64,000 bases of DNA from Undaria pinnatifida (taxonomy: Eukaryota; Sar; Phaeophyceae; Laminariales; Alariaceae): assembly GCA_012845835.1 (NCBI GenBank), contig JABAKD010000012.1, positions 8,173,973 through 8,237,972 on the forward strand, read 5' to 3'. Below the pieces are notes generated by a model. It saw nothing but the letters and a program-made list of their open reading frames with translations. It did no database searches and was not told where the DNA came from. Both the position numbers and the translations under genes were made by a program. Each line of letters starts with the position of its first letter. The first letter of the stretch is position 1. Positions 24,000-35,439 of the stretch are shown one piece after another.

Positions 24000-26987
24000 T
24001 CGTGTTAGCTTCGTTTTTCTACCTTGGTTTCCCTTCCCCCTGCACTATGTGCCGGATGGGAACGCACACCCCCTCCTCTCTGCAGTGTGTGCGTTTCCGG
24101 AACGTATTTCCTCCCGACTCTGGCGTTCGTGAATTTTCGGAACCGATACCTTCCGCTTTCGCGTCCATGCAACGCGGGTATTATTTGATTTTTTTTTCTT
24201 GTTATTTCTGGCCACGCTTGCTCCTTAGTGGTTATCGCTGTGCGCAGTTAGCGGCCGACCGTAGTAGTACTCTCTCCTTTCTTCTGGGAGTGAACGCTTA
24301 GTGCGCGTATTAGCTTTGGACCCTACTGTCTCAGTACAATTCTACCTGGTAGCTACCAGTATCGTCAGTGTTATCGCCTTGTGCCCCCCCAAAGTATTCC
24401 CTTACAGTCTCAGTATCATTGAGCCCCCAACAACGTTTTAACGTAGTAGTATGCCTTCTGTCTTATTTGCCGCATTCAAAGTATGGCACTTGTTAGTTTT
24501 TCGGTGACCTTCATGGGCGCCTTGATCCTGAACTCGCGCCCAAGTTGTTCCACTTTTCTACAGTACGACGAGTGTTCGCCTTTGTGGTTTTGCTTCCGCC
24601 TTCTACCGCCGATGTAGCCTGCCCACGTTTTGTGCACAACGACGAACCATGGCGTTTCCGAACCATGTTGAGGTTTTCTATCGTGTCGTTCCCACCTCGC
24701 CTTATGCGATTGGTGACAACATGGATGCTTTCCGCGTTATTTCTCTTCGTTTTTCGCGAGGCATTACCTCCTTTTTTGTTGCTGCTGTTGACTTCTCCTT
24801 GCCCCTTGGCATACGTCCCTTTCGTTGTTGGACCTTTCTTTGTTCTTGCCGTACTTCTTCCCACGACTGACGTCGCTGCACTTTAGCCTCAGCCACTTGG
24901 TATTACGGCATTTCAGCTATTGCTACTATCTATGGTCCCATGTTGTCGACCACTGGCTTCACATTGAGAGCCCCCCTTAGGTTCCATGTTAGCTGTCCCG
25001 TGCTGACTCTTCAGCCCATCTGTCGGTTTTCTTTGGCCTCTGCCTTTTTGTTTGGTCGTACCTGCCGCCAAGAGCCCCTTGCTGTCGGGCTCCGTTCTTG
25101 CTTCGTAGGATCTATTCCCCTGGGCCACTATTTCTTACCTTTTCCTCTGGGCACCCATGCCCCTTCGGTCCAACGACACTGACCCCCGTCCTGGCTTTGC
25201 AGCCAACAGGTTTTGTTTCTCTCGACCATTTTTTCTTGTTTCTTTTCGGCATACCTGCCAATAGGGTTCAACTACACCGGCCTTAATCATGGGTTTACAG
25301 CCCGTCCTGACTGTGCAGTCCACAGGCCGTCCCCTCTTGGCCCCCGTTTTGCTCTTGGCTTGTTGGCGTACTTGTCGCATCGGGCCCACGTTTCGACTCC
25401 AGTTTGGCTTCGCAGCCCATATAGGTCGTTCCCTGTTGACCCCCTTTCGTGTTGTTTTTTTTTTCGGCTAAATCGCTTTCAGAGGTATGCCTTCGCTACG
25501 TACCTAGTGTTGCTCGTTTTCTGAAAGTAGCCTTTCAAGGTCCTTTGCTATGGACCCTTCTTTTTGTCAGGCTGCAGCACGTTGCTATGACACGATTTGC
25601 CTATTTCCTGTTTTTCCGTGCATTTTTCTCGGTTACCTTTTTAGGTTGCTCCACGTTAGCGACCCCGCGTTCCCGACGTATAGTACCCAGCTGCGGCTTT
25701 TCTTCATATTGTCTTCTCTGTTCCCTGCATTCTTTCTGGATCTAGACACTTTCAGCGCTGATTCGAGCTGAACGAGTATCCTCGTGTTGACCCCGTTTTT
25801 GGCTTGCTTTGTTATGGTTGAATAGCCTCGCTACGTTTGCTGGCATTGTTCCCGTTATTAGTTAGCCTCTCAAGGTGTCATATGTCGACTCTCTTTCCGG
25901 CTTCCGATAGTGCCTTCCGTCTTTCTGGTGTCTACGTTTCAGTTTCGTCCTTGTTTGCGCATAGCTTTGGCTAGGTGACTTCACCACATATTTCTTCCCG
26001 TTTTCATGGCACTGTACCCAGATAGCTTTCAAGGGTACTCCACTGTTGCCCCCCGGTTAAGCTTTCCGGCGTATCACACACGCCTCCAGTACCACCATTT
26101 TGGTGTTGTCTGTGCCACTGTTTAGGTGTTGTCTTTCACTGCGTTTTCGCGATTTGTTTTGGTAGCCTCGGTTTCCCGTTCTACAGTTCGACCAAGGGCC
26201 TTATGCTAGCCTCCTAGGTCCCACTTTACGGCCCCTGTGCTTTCGTTACACATCAGCGTACTGGTTATTGATAGTTTTGCCTTTCGACCAATGGTCCCAC
26301 GTCAGCCTCCCAGGTCCAACCTTGCGGACCCTGACATTATTTTAGGTACTGTTTTTTGCTTTCTCTTGCTTCATGCTTCAGGCTCTTTCTCTTCTGCCTT
26401 TCAATTAATGGCCCGACGCTTGCGTACTTCTTCGCGTCTTGGTTGTTTCTCTTTCACCGTCCAAGCGATGGCCCCACGTCAGGTGTCCATGTCCAACGTA
26501 GCGGACTCTGATGTTCTGTTAGGCAGTGTTCCTTTATTTCTCTCTTGTCTTCCGGCAAATGGACCGACCGCCCGCCCCTTCGGCACTACGCTTCAGGCCG
26601 TAAACTCGTCTGGCCTCCACAGCGTGACACGTGTTCCCTTCTTCTCTTCTGACTTGGTTTCCGCGTCTATACCTTCTTCTTTGGCCCCCTTCGCATCCTT
26701 GCGCTCAGTGGCCACGCCCTTCGTGTTTTCGTAGGCCGATTGCTACTGGTATACCGTAGATACATACCCTTTCTCGAGCTCTCACGGTTGTGAGCTCCAT
26801 CATAGGGTTGCATATCTTGCAATGAGGCGTTTAAGCCTCATTATTACGAGGTGTGGGGGAATCTATAGCCTCATTTTCGTTTGTTTCGAATAGCCGCATC
26901 TTCGATCCCCTTCCCAATTCTGGATGTTTTCTTGACATCCTTTGATTGGCAGGTGACCTGCATCTACGACTATTCAGGGTGGCCTAG
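24000..26987 (+). other. LTR-element interior, right part
   Basis: T/C-rich, no enzyme motifs. A degenerate repeat (GGTCCCACGTCAGCCTCC, AGGTCCAAC-TTGCGGACCCTG) recurs near 26207, 26290 and 26465. The ORF at 26237-26734 (165 codons) lies over it and is not convincing. One TACCTGGTA site at 24343. Confidence 0.4.
26821..26842 (+). other. Perfect hairpin near the right LTR
   Basis: AATGAGGC, loop GTTTAA, GCCTCATT. A second, bulged hairpin (GAGCTC...GAGCTC around a GGTT loop) lies at about 26776-26797. A purine-rich GAGGTGTGGGGGAA follows near 26849. These could be RNA packaging or 3'-end structures (inference). Confidence 0.5.
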
Positions 26988-27402
26988 TGTAATGGAGTGC
27001 CCTCCGTAGAAGGATAGCTTTATAGATTCGACGTGAAGCCATGTCATGGTTGAGGTGAAACCATGTGACATTAGATGTCACATTCACGTCAAGGCCATCA
27101 TAGATGGGCGATAATGTAGGTGACGATGATGGGACAAGCAGGACGCCCCACATCTCACTACCTGCTCTACCTGCTCTACCTGCTCTACCTGCTCTACCTG
27201 CTCTACCTGCTCTACCCAGCCCTATCGTGGCTAGGCCTGTGTTGTCTGTCTTTGAGAGTCCAATGAAGAGGAAATAATGTATAAGCTTTTGAGTCTATCC
27301 AGCGAGCCATGAGGAGAGACCAAACAAGGGCACCGGAACCCATGAGGAGCACGCTTCCCAACACCGACCAACCACGCATCCCCCACTCGGAGTACCACAA
27401 CA
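26988..27402 (+). repeat. Right LTR
   Basis: 415 bp, identical to the left LTR as read, including the six 9-mers at 27158-27211. Followed by target duplication GGGT. Confidence 0.85.
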
Positions 27403-27406
27403 GGGT

Positions 27407-28078
27407 CTCTTTCAACTGTCGGCTCCGTCCAACCGCGCAGCGTATGTCGGCGTATGTACAACGCTGGTCGCGTAAAAACAGAAATGATCTGCCGTGACCT
27501 TGCCGGTTGGTGCTGCTTCGTGTGAGTAGGCAGTATTAGACTACCAGGTATTGTTATTAGTTATTTGGTGCTACTACTCTAGAGTTCCGGCGTTTACCTG
27601 GCGCGCGGCTGCTCGGTGGGAACGATCGTGCTTTATGTTGCTATCTCTCTAGACTACTGCATTATGCAATATTATGCTCACATGCTCCCAGCGTGCCCAC
27701 TGTCGAGTTATCTGATAGTATCAGAACGTTACGCGTATGTATGACGTTGGACTATTAGACTGATGATCACGCTCGCCTATTATTGTACGGTGTCGTCGAA
27801 CCAGCAATAATGCCTTTGCAGAGTATTTAGCGCAGCAGTAGCAGCACAGCAGCAAGTATATCATACATCGCGTGCAAGAAGTGCGGCGTTGAGTGCGAAC
27901 TGTGTACATTTTTGCTAGTTTGGATGGAGTAGCTTATGCATCGTTTTCTGTGGTGCATCTCTATTAGACTGCTGTACAGCTACATCCTTCAACAGGCTAC
28001 AGGGTGACCGTATCATGTTTTCGTCGAAATCCTTGATTTCGTTTTCTGTAAAAACGGTTTCATTTTGCGATCAAATGG
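27407..28078. other. Right flank of the LTR element, unique
   Basis: Continues the sequence interrupted at 13096. Short ORFs only; one TACCAGGTA at 27542. Confidence 0.4.
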
Positions 28079-28420
28079 TTGATAACAACAAACCTTTCCG
28101 AACCTTTGAGTGCTCCCTGTTTGCCTTTCCTCGTCTCGTTTCCTCGCCCCACAGCCGGTCTGGGATGCACCGACGAAGAACTCGTATTACACACCAGCAA
28201 AGAAGCGATCTGCAAGATCCCTTGCCTACGCACAGCACCCCAAGTGCGGACAAGGACAAAAGCCCCCTAGCGGGGCCGGCATAGGGGGATCGTGGGCGAC
28301 CATCGGCCCAACGGCGGCGAACGAACCGCAGGTGGGATGTTATTCCAATCTTCCAAAATGGGCTCGCCCGACACGCTGTCACAGATACCAAGGGGTCGAA
28401 CCAGAAATAACGCACTGGGG

Positions 28421-28774
28421 CTAGGGCAAAGCGCTCGGCCTACCATCGGCAGGGCACCAAGCCTGGTGAAGGATCGATGCATGGCTGGTATGGTTATCGG
28501 TGTTCATTGCCACTATTGATGGCTGACATTTTTTCGGTCGGGTATCGTTCCTTGGACTTCTGGATACGTTTATGTCGCAATCGAGTCCAACCCCTTCCTT
28601 CTCTCTCACCATTTGCAACACCTTTTGATTTGCTACACGATGGAGTGGGCAATCCTGGGAGTGCATCGGGCTGGGGGCATCACAGGCACTAGTGGGCGGC
28701 ATTGGGGCTATAGGTCTGGCCTTGCTGTGTTCTAACTCGTGCGGGTGTTCAACTGCAATCATCGCATCGCCCTC
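28421..28774 (-). CDS. Coding-like exon of uncertain strand
   Basis: On the minus strand, a good acceptor (CAGTTTTTCCAG) opens a 117-codon frame ending in TAG at 28421-28423, with mixed residues (KVLQMVREKEGVGLDCDINV, then CPLHR and many His/Cys). The + strand of the same block also looks coding in one frame (GYVYVAIESNPFLLSHHLQH), continuing from 28079 but with internal TAG and TGA. One strand is likely real and the other its shadow. I slightly favour minus because it is unbroken and has a splice site. Confidence 0.3.
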   Translation of the reverse strand, partial: EGDAMIAVEHPHELEHSKARPIAPMPPTSACDAPSPMHSQDCPLHRVANQKVLQMVREKEGVGLDCDINVSRSPRNDTRPKKCQPSIVAMNTDNHTSHASILHQAWCPADGRPSALP

Positions 28775-28921
28775 CTGGAAAAACTGGAAGTATCACGAGA
28801 GCCATTTTTTGGACGCGTGTAAATGCTGTTGAGTACACTAGACTACACTTCCAGCCCTCTCTAGAGAAAGGGTCCCACAAGCGCAAGAAACTTAGCTTAA
28901 ACTTTACCAGGTAGGAAATAT

Positions 28922-28941
28922 TAGGGTTAGGGTTAGCGTTA
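28922..28941 (+). repeat. Short telomere-like run
   Basis: Two exact TTAGGG-type units plus degenerate ones (GGGTTAGGGTTAGCGTTAGG). Too short for a chromosome end, but it suggests the host telomere repeat. The surrounding 28775-29435 shows a TACCAGGTA site (28905) and nothing else. Confidence 0.5.
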
Positions 28942-29435
28942 GGACGAAGAATCGGCAAATACGACGGATGTACAATGTAAAGGATGTCGCCGAGTAATCT
29001 AGACACAACGGTTTAATGTTAAGCACACACAAGCACGCATAAGCGCAAACACGAAACGACGTATTTTAGAACTGCGAAATACATTCCACATGAAATCCAA
29101 GTATGTTGTGCTCGAAAATGTGGGTGTAGTTCTAAAAGGAGTACATCCACGCTACGAAATCTGTATCGTATGCACTGTCTTGCTGTAGAGCCACGCACGG
29201 CAGCAATACCGGCAAGCGCTGAAGTGCATCCTTCCAATCTATGTTGACACCGCAGGTAGAAGGTGCACGGAAAGTGTGGAGTGGGTGGTATTTTGAGTGA
29301 CTGGTTCACTATTTTATAGGCGAGGCGGATGGATATCGTCTGTGAGGTAATATGGCAGGCACCAGGCGTGATACCACTTTTTACGAAAATGTAAGGACCG
29401 TTTGGACAGCAATGTTAACGATAAACGTCCCTTAC

Positions 29436-29518
29436 GTTCATGTCCAGTGTTACCTGTTATCCACTACTGCTTTTTACGTTTATGTCCAGTGTTACCTGTT
29501 ACCCACTACTGCTGTTAA
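29436..29518 (+). repeat. 41-bp tandem pair
   Basis: ATGTCCAGTGTTACCTGTTA followed by -CCACTACTGCT, repeated twice with few changes. Confidence 0.7.
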
Positions 29519-29679
29519 TAGTACTGGTACGAGCGTATCATATGGGTGTAACGAATCATGAGCGTTTTCTTTCACCGCCCGATATCTTTTAGTACCACTC
29601 ATCGGTGCACTTTCCAGCTCAGCTTGTGGGAGGTGTTACCCTCATCGACCTTCTTGACATGCCGTCGTCATGAATCGGT

Positions 29680-29820
29680 GTCTCCCCTTCTCCCCCCACG
29701 ACACTTGCTTTCATTTTTATTGCGCATAGGGTTCATTCAGCATTCCCGCTGCTCGCCCATTTTCAGTCGATTTCCGCCAACTTACGCTTTCGCACTTTCG
29801 GATACAGGAGTAAACACAGA
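29680..29820 (-). repeat. Fragment of SINE family S
   Basis: Shares CTTCTCCCCCC, TTTTTATTGCGCATAG-GTTCA and CGCACTTTCGG with 9867-10179. No tRNA head. Confidence 0.55.
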
Positions 29821-30055
29821 AAAAAAAACGTGTGCGATGTGCGATAAATATACCGTCAATAACACGCATGATATCACATCCCCGGGATAACATGTTGGCC
29901 TTTAAAAATATTGTCACCGGGTGTGCTGTTGTGGTGAGGTGTGCTGTCCAACTTATCCCGGGTGAAGGTACACAAGCCGGGATTCTTAACCCAGCGCAAC
30001 CGCCAGAACGGTGGCAATCGACCATCCCTAGTAGACTAATAACACTCTCTCTCTG

Positions 30056-30205
30056 GTGTGTGTATGTATTTGTTCTGCACATTGAACCGTTGTTTTCGTC
30101 CATCGACATCCAGCACCCCCAGTGTCCGTGCCGATTCGTTATCGGTATCCTAGAGAGAGACAATGTCTGTGGTCACAAACTACGATCCAGAGTGCAGAGG
30201 CAAAA
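30056..30205 (+). repeat. Dispersed repeat R1
   Basis: Family landmarks in order: GTGTGT, CACATT-AACCGTT, CATCGACATCCAGCAC, CAGTGTCCGTGCCGAT, TAGAGAGAGACA, GTGGTCACAAACTACGA. No tRNA box or ORF. Confidence 0.65.
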
Positions 30206-30418
30206 CCCGTGTTAGATGTCTAACAACTCGATACTTTACCCTCTGATCGTGAATTTAGTGCTGTCTCGGGGAAAAAAAGGCATCTGAACCAGCAGAAAGC
30301 ATGCCATCAACAAGAACAACATCCGTGTCGTACGTATGAGAAAACACGATGACTCCTTTCCAAGGAGAATATGATATGCACCCGTGCTAGTTTTTGTTCG
30401 GGGCCAATTTGCTTGCTT

Positions 30419-30553
30419 TTTTTTTTTTATATCCTCCGGCGGATGGGGAAAAATAAAGCTTTAGCTCACCACACTTCCACGTATTTTCATACGCGTCGTG
30501 TGTCGATTTAACTCAGTTGCTTTCGCAGCCCAACGCTAGCTGGCGCACCCTTC
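30419..30553 (-). mobile_element. Family P element (truncated)
   Basis: Near-identical to 11518-11653, with its T run at the left. Ends at the same internal point (GCGCACCCT). Confidence 0.65.
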
Positions 30554-31198
30554 GGATCCCATTGTAGTGCTTGGTACCTGGTATGATACGCGTGGTATAG
30601 CAGAGTACCGCTAAACACACGATTGCTGCAGTTACTGTAACATTGTTGAAAACTAGTGCGAAATCAAGCAGTGCTTTACCCTAGAGAGAGACAATCGGTG
30701 CCCCGATACTATTAATACCTTGGTAGTTATTATTATATGCACTTACTTGCCTGTGTTTAGCGCTACTTCACCACGCTACTCTGTGCCTCCTTTCGCCCAT
30801 CTACTAGCAGCACGCTGAAGTTGACTACCTACGATCAATCAGAGGTATCGATAGAATCATGCTATCATGTTCACGTACTTTGTGAACTCTAAGGCTAATT
30901 CATGTCCCCTGCTCTGCACCTCCATCCGGCAATCTGTCTACGATCACAGCACGTCGTAGTTGCTAACGCCTAGCGCTAATTCACTCCGCCCACTATCCCC
31001 CGTCCATCCACAAGCGGTACACGTCGAAGTTGACTGCCTGTGAAGTAGAGGAGGTATCAACAGTATCATGGTATTCACCTATACTACATAATAAACTACT
31101 CCCACATAAGAAACCACACCCTCCACAGACAACCACACCCCGGTGCTATTTTTTTGGCATTTCAAACGAGGAGGCGAACTATCACCCGGGTTACATAA
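30554..31198. other. No supported gene
   Basis: Two TACCWGGTA-type words (30575 exact). Repeated GTTGACTACCT/GTTGACTGCCT phrases suggest an old duplication near 30820 and 31030. Confidence 0.3.
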
Positions 31199-31525
31199 GA
31201 TGCCGCCGCCAGCACCTCCGCTCCTTCGACAACTGCTGCGACCGCAGCGGTGCAGGCGTGACCGATCACCTCGTTCTTTCGACCCGAGCAAACTTATTCT
31301 ACACCTGCGGCTCCTCCTGGTACTGCTCCTGCTGGTGCTGTCGAATTGACAGCAGCAGCAGCTGGCACAGCAACAGGCGCCAATATGGCAGCCACCGCAC
31401 GGGCTCAGCAGCCAGCTGCTTACTCGCTCGCAGCAACACACATAAGTACCGCAGAAGCGTCAGCACGCACCAGTCAGGCCCCCGCAGAAACCCCCGCAAT
31501 GTCACACTTTTCAAGTGTGCGGTAG
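31199..31525 (+). pseudogene. Ala/Thr/Pro-rich coding-like block with one stop
   Basis: One frame of 109 codons ending in TAG is rich in Ala, Thr, Pro and Gln (ATARAQQPAAYSLAATH, then TSQAPAETPAMS), as in disordered linkers. It carries TGA at 31259-31261 in GCG-TGA-CCG context, compatible with CGA decay. Other frames give Cys/Ser/Arg-rich shadows. Either a degraded exon or repeat-derived. Confidence 0.3.
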
Positions 31526-31935
31526 CAGTACGATTCGTTACAGGCAGTGTTATCATACCCATTTTTATCACACCACTCATTACTACACCCCTACGCCCTC
31601 CTGTGGGTGTGCGGAAGTGCTACCACACCCCGTGGTTCATCACACCCCCTTCGTGACCCCTGCGGGCTACTCTTTATCACCCGGTTTACATACGATATCA
31701 CCCCCCCCACAGGATATCACACCCTATGATTTTTTTTTTAAACCGAAAATGTCATCACCGGGGTGTGATTCATTTGTAGTAGTACCAGGTATGTGGTACT
31801 TGCTGACCTTTAGATCTAATTCTCATCGCTTGTTCTGCTCACCCCTCTGTCTATTTATCTACGTGCAAGCACGCCGGAGTTGACGGCCTATGATCAAGAG
31901 GACTTTACTACCTTCTGGATATCTGCAGCGACAAG

Positions 31936-32039
31936 ATGCCGCCGCCATTGATTTTCTTTGCCCCAGCGTGCCTCGCCAACCTTCCGGTGTGCGTGGCACT
32001 CACCGGCGCGGGAGTCGTCTATGCGGCGGCGGAGAGCAG
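31936..32039 (+). CDS. Possible first coding exon with hydrophobic N-terminus
   Basis: ATG at 31936 opens MPPPLIFFAPACLANLP followed by VCVALTGAGVVYAAAES, a signal-peptide- or membrane-segment-like start. It ends at a clear donor, CAG then GTGAGAG at 32040. The start shares AGATGCCGCCGCCA with 31198-31211 upstream. The downstream exon is not found. An alternative is a 73-base internal exon using the acceptor TTTGCCCCAG. Confidence 0.3.
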
Positions 32040-32184
32040 GTGAGAGTCGCAAAGCCGTCATTACCACGCTGTTTGTCGAGTCCGCCTGTGATCTAGGTTT
32101 TTCGAGGTACGCTTGTGGTAAATAGCCTAGAGCGAGGAGCCTTGTTTACCTGGTGTGTGGGGATAGTAGGGGGACGGGGGGGAG

Positions 32185-32280
32185 TATTGATAGTAGTAGT
32201 TGTCGTCGTCGTAGCAGTTTGTAGTAGCAGTTTGTAGTAGCAGTTTGTAGTAGCAGTAGTAGTGCAAGCAGTAGCAGCAG
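32185..32280 (+). repeat. Degenerate GTA/GTC trinucleotide microsatellite
   Basis: GTAGTAGTTGTCGTCGTCGTAG followed by three copies of GCAGTTTGTA and GTA repeats; the first phrase is cut here to its pattern. Confidence 0.6.
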
Positions 32281-32760
32281 TGAAGGTACAAGGAGACCTC
32301 GGCTCTTGTGATTTTCGGTTGAATCCTTTCAATTTTTCCGTGCACAACTAAAGCTGGAAGTGAACCCTCTTAGGTCTTCAGAGGGAGATTTAGTTTTGGA
32401 CACAACGACGATTACAGCATCGGCACCATCATGGCGCAACCGGGCTGATGAGGTACGTACGTAATACCGCTTTTCGGACCCAAGCAAAGCGATCGAGAAA
32501 TGAGAAGTACGATCGCACTTTTCGTACCACCCGTCTTGCGCGAGCGAGTAGCACTTCGAATAGTGCCATGCACGTATAACCCAGGGTAGGTGCGAGACGT
32601 GTCATCGCCTAACCCAGCACCCCACGGCCTGCGGCCTACCTCCTGCGGCCGATGCTGTGTTCGTCATGTATTTTGGACACTTTTTGTCTCTGGAGTCCTC
32701 GAGGCGTTTGTAGATGGCATTTTCAGTGTCCGTAGTCCGTACTGTACATAATTTTTACGA

Positions 32761-32900
32761 GTGTGTGTTGTGTTGTCTTCACATTAAACCGTTCTTTCTA
32801 CCCAACGACATCAGTGCACTCAGAGTCCGTGCTGATTCTTCATCTTAGAGAGATCTTGGAGAGATACAAATTATGTGGTCACAGACTGTGAAACAGAGTA
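32761..32900 (+). repeat. Dispersed repeat R1
   Basis: Landmarks CTTCACATTAAACCG, GAGTCCGTGCTGATTCTTCA, GAGAGATACAAAT and GTGGTCACAGACT. Shares the CTTCATC variant with 37681-37782, so these two form a subfamily. Confidence 0.6.
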
Positions 32901-34194
32901 AACCAAACAGTCGCAATTCATCAAGGTAAAGCAAGTGAAATGCTAGCGTGCCGGGTACGAGGACACAACAAAACAAGCCAGACCATAAAAAAAATAATAG
33001 AAAATAAAGAAAATAAATAAATAAATAAATACTTCGTATAACAAAGCAAGGCAAAACAAACGACAGGTGTCCTGAAGAACTAGCAAGGAGTCATTTCTAC
33101 ACGTAAACAACATAAATTATCATATTATACGCGCACTGATTCCTTCTCACACTAAACGGTCGATGTTATCGTATGCCATGGTGTCGTTTGGTCGGTTGGC
33201 TTGGGTCCCAAAAGCTAAATAAAGGGTCAAGCTTTTCCGCTCGCATGCGAGTGAACAAGCGCACGGGGTACGGGTACTCCGGACTCCGAGCATCAAACAC
33301 ATGTTCTCATACACGTAAACAACTTCACGTTTGTCCGTTTGTGTCTCAAAAGGGGGATGATGTCTCTCGTGTTCTTACAAGTAGCAGTATGCCTAGCCTC
33401 CCTGGTTTGCATATTGTTGTATAGTAGCAGTTCAACTGAAACCACAAATAAGAAACAGAGTACTATGAGGCTGATTTCAGCAACATACGGAATTCGGGAG
33501 CTGTTTTACGGAAGTTAGTGTAGAATGCACCCTCTCCCAAATAAGAAAATCAGCCTGATATGGTGTTTATGTTTCTTGTTTGGTGTCCTACACTTGCTGT
33601 GTAGTTCGAGTATTTATTAGGCTAAAAATAAAACGGCTACTGTGCGTGCTGATAAGAAAGGTCGGCGTACTCGAGGAAGACCGCCCTTCTTCATTCCGTA
33701 CTGTTTTGATGATTGCGATCTACCAGCGTACTCCGTACACTGTAGCGATTACATATATAGCGGTATACCATGCTTCGAAAAACGTCGACTTTCCGCGACG
33801 TGAGGAAACTAGCAAGTTAGTAATAGCACCGTCGAAGAGGGGATGTGGGGGGAGTGACTTCGCGAATTCACGCTACGCATCGTCAACATCGCCTCGACTA
33901 CGACTATATTAAAGGGAGGAGGACCAGCATGATGATGAGCTTTTCTGTTTTTCGAGGCTAGATTCATCCTTCGGACCGCCACTCCGCCCGCCCCGCGTCC
34001 TGTGAGGTATAGAACAGGTTATGGAATTGCTCTCACACCGTCCCGCCCCGCCCCGCCCCTCTCCGCCCGTTGTAAGAGTAGATGGAGCACATATCTCTCT
34101 ACCACACCAGCATCGGGATTTGCGCGTGGGTGTGAACAGCATTAATAGAGGTTGACCCCTTCGAATACCCGTTTGCAACACGTACCCAGACATT
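32901..34194. other. No convincing gene; AAAT microsatellite
   Basis: (AAAT)n at 33012-33029. ORFs at 33580-33912 (+, 110 codons) and 33909-34193 (-, 94 codons) are of chance length. From 34195 a palindromic CCCGGGTACCCGG-type cluster begins. Confidence 0.3.
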
Positions 34195-34840
34195 TTCGGA
34201 TTTTCTACCCGCGGGTAGCCGCTTAAAGTGCCGTCTACCCGGGTACCCGGATACTCGTTACTGGAGCGTGTACCCGGGTATCCCAGACTGTACGGAGCCT
34301 GCTGTGTTCTTAAGGTGGAGCGAAAAGCCGAGAGAAGAGCATACGACAGGTTAGTATTGAAACAAGAAGCGCACTCTACGTGATGAGAAACCTTGTGGAT
34401 GTGCCGGATGGCTGTCTAGAGAGCACGACTTTTTGTGAAAAACAAGTACACACACAACCAAACAAGCGCAAACACGTTCCTTATCAGTGTAAACGAGTAC
34501 CAGTACTCGATACCACAGTCGCCTGGGATGAGCCAGTTTTAGTGCACAAGCAGCAACCGCAGCATCGATGACGTACCTGGTGTATATCAAGAGGGAACAA
34601 GCCACTTCGCGCGGGAAGGAAAATAGAACAAATCATGTGAAGCAGGCAGAGGTCCATGACGGATTGTAGGCGCAAGCTGCAGACTTGAAAATGCCAGGAG
34701 CCACGCCGCCATGCTCCAGGAAAACAACCCGGAAGCCACATGCATTATTATACCGTATGTACGTTGCGTCTTGCTGCAGTCGTTGCGATGTACCTGGTAT
34801 GTATATCGTACGAGTATTATTATATTTGCCATCTCGCATG

Positions 34841-34965
34841 TGTGTAGCTTTTATTCAACTGCTGCTTCCACCCATCGACATCCAGCATACCCAATGTCCG
34901 TGCCGATTCGTCATCCCTAGAGAGAGACAAAGGCTCTTTAGTCACAAACTTCGAGGCAGAGTGGT
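34841..34965 (+). repeat. Dispersed repeat R1
   Basis: CATCGACATCCAGCA, AATGTCCGTGCCGATTCG, TAGAGAGAGACAAAG, AGTCACAAACTTCGA. Confidence 0.6.
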
Positions 34966-35439
34966 GGCCCTCGGCTACACTTTTTTGTTGTTGCTGTTGT
35001 TCTTGTCTGGTTGCTTGCGTTGTCACACTCTGGTCGACACGAACGTGCCTTGCAACGCATATTCGAAGAGCAACAACAACGAAGAGGAAAAATGAAACAC
35101 ACGTACGATACATGCTATCAGGGATCACACACAAAAGAAAAAATGGAGCCACATTGACTTCTAGAAAGGTCAAACCGAAGAAAAAATCGGAGCGTTGTGA
35201 TTCCCGTGATTTCTGTTCGAATCGAGAAAATAACGTTTTCTTACAAATTGGTTTTATTCTATTTTAGTGAACCCCGCCCTGTCTGGCTCCCTAAAAAAAT
35301 AAAAAAAGTGTGGGCAAGATTGTTTTTGTGCTCCCCTGACCCGGTATATTTTTTCAATTTTAATTACTACCGCACTACTGTTCATCCTGTATACGAAAAC
35401 TGTACGTATACTACTGTAAGCAGCAGTGGAGCAGCAGTC

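Larger units (their letters stand above)
13097..27402 (+). mobile_element. Large LTR element without coding capacity (LARD-like), 14.3 kb
   Basis: Two 415-bp direct repeats (13097-13511 and 26988-27402) begin TG and end CA. They are flanked by the 4-bp duplication GGGT (13093-13096 and 27403-27406). A primer-binding-like TGGCGACGTCG follows the left LTR after two bases, giving + orientation. The 13.5-kb interior shows no protease, reverse transcriptase, RNase H or integrase motifs in any frame; its ORFs are low-complexity and Pro/Ser/Thr-rich. Large retrotransposon derivatives of plants have this architecture: LTRs plus a long non-coding interior, mobilised in trans. No good polypurine tract is visible next to the right LTR. 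The LTRs are identical as read, so insertion was recent. Confidence 0.8.

Noticed and set aside
28922-28941. Chromosome end or telomere
   Set aside because: Only about three units, embedded in ordinary sequence on both sides.
32093-32347. Thr/Ala-rich minus ORF over the trinucleotide repeat
   Set aside because: It is a translation of the GTA/GTC microsatellite.
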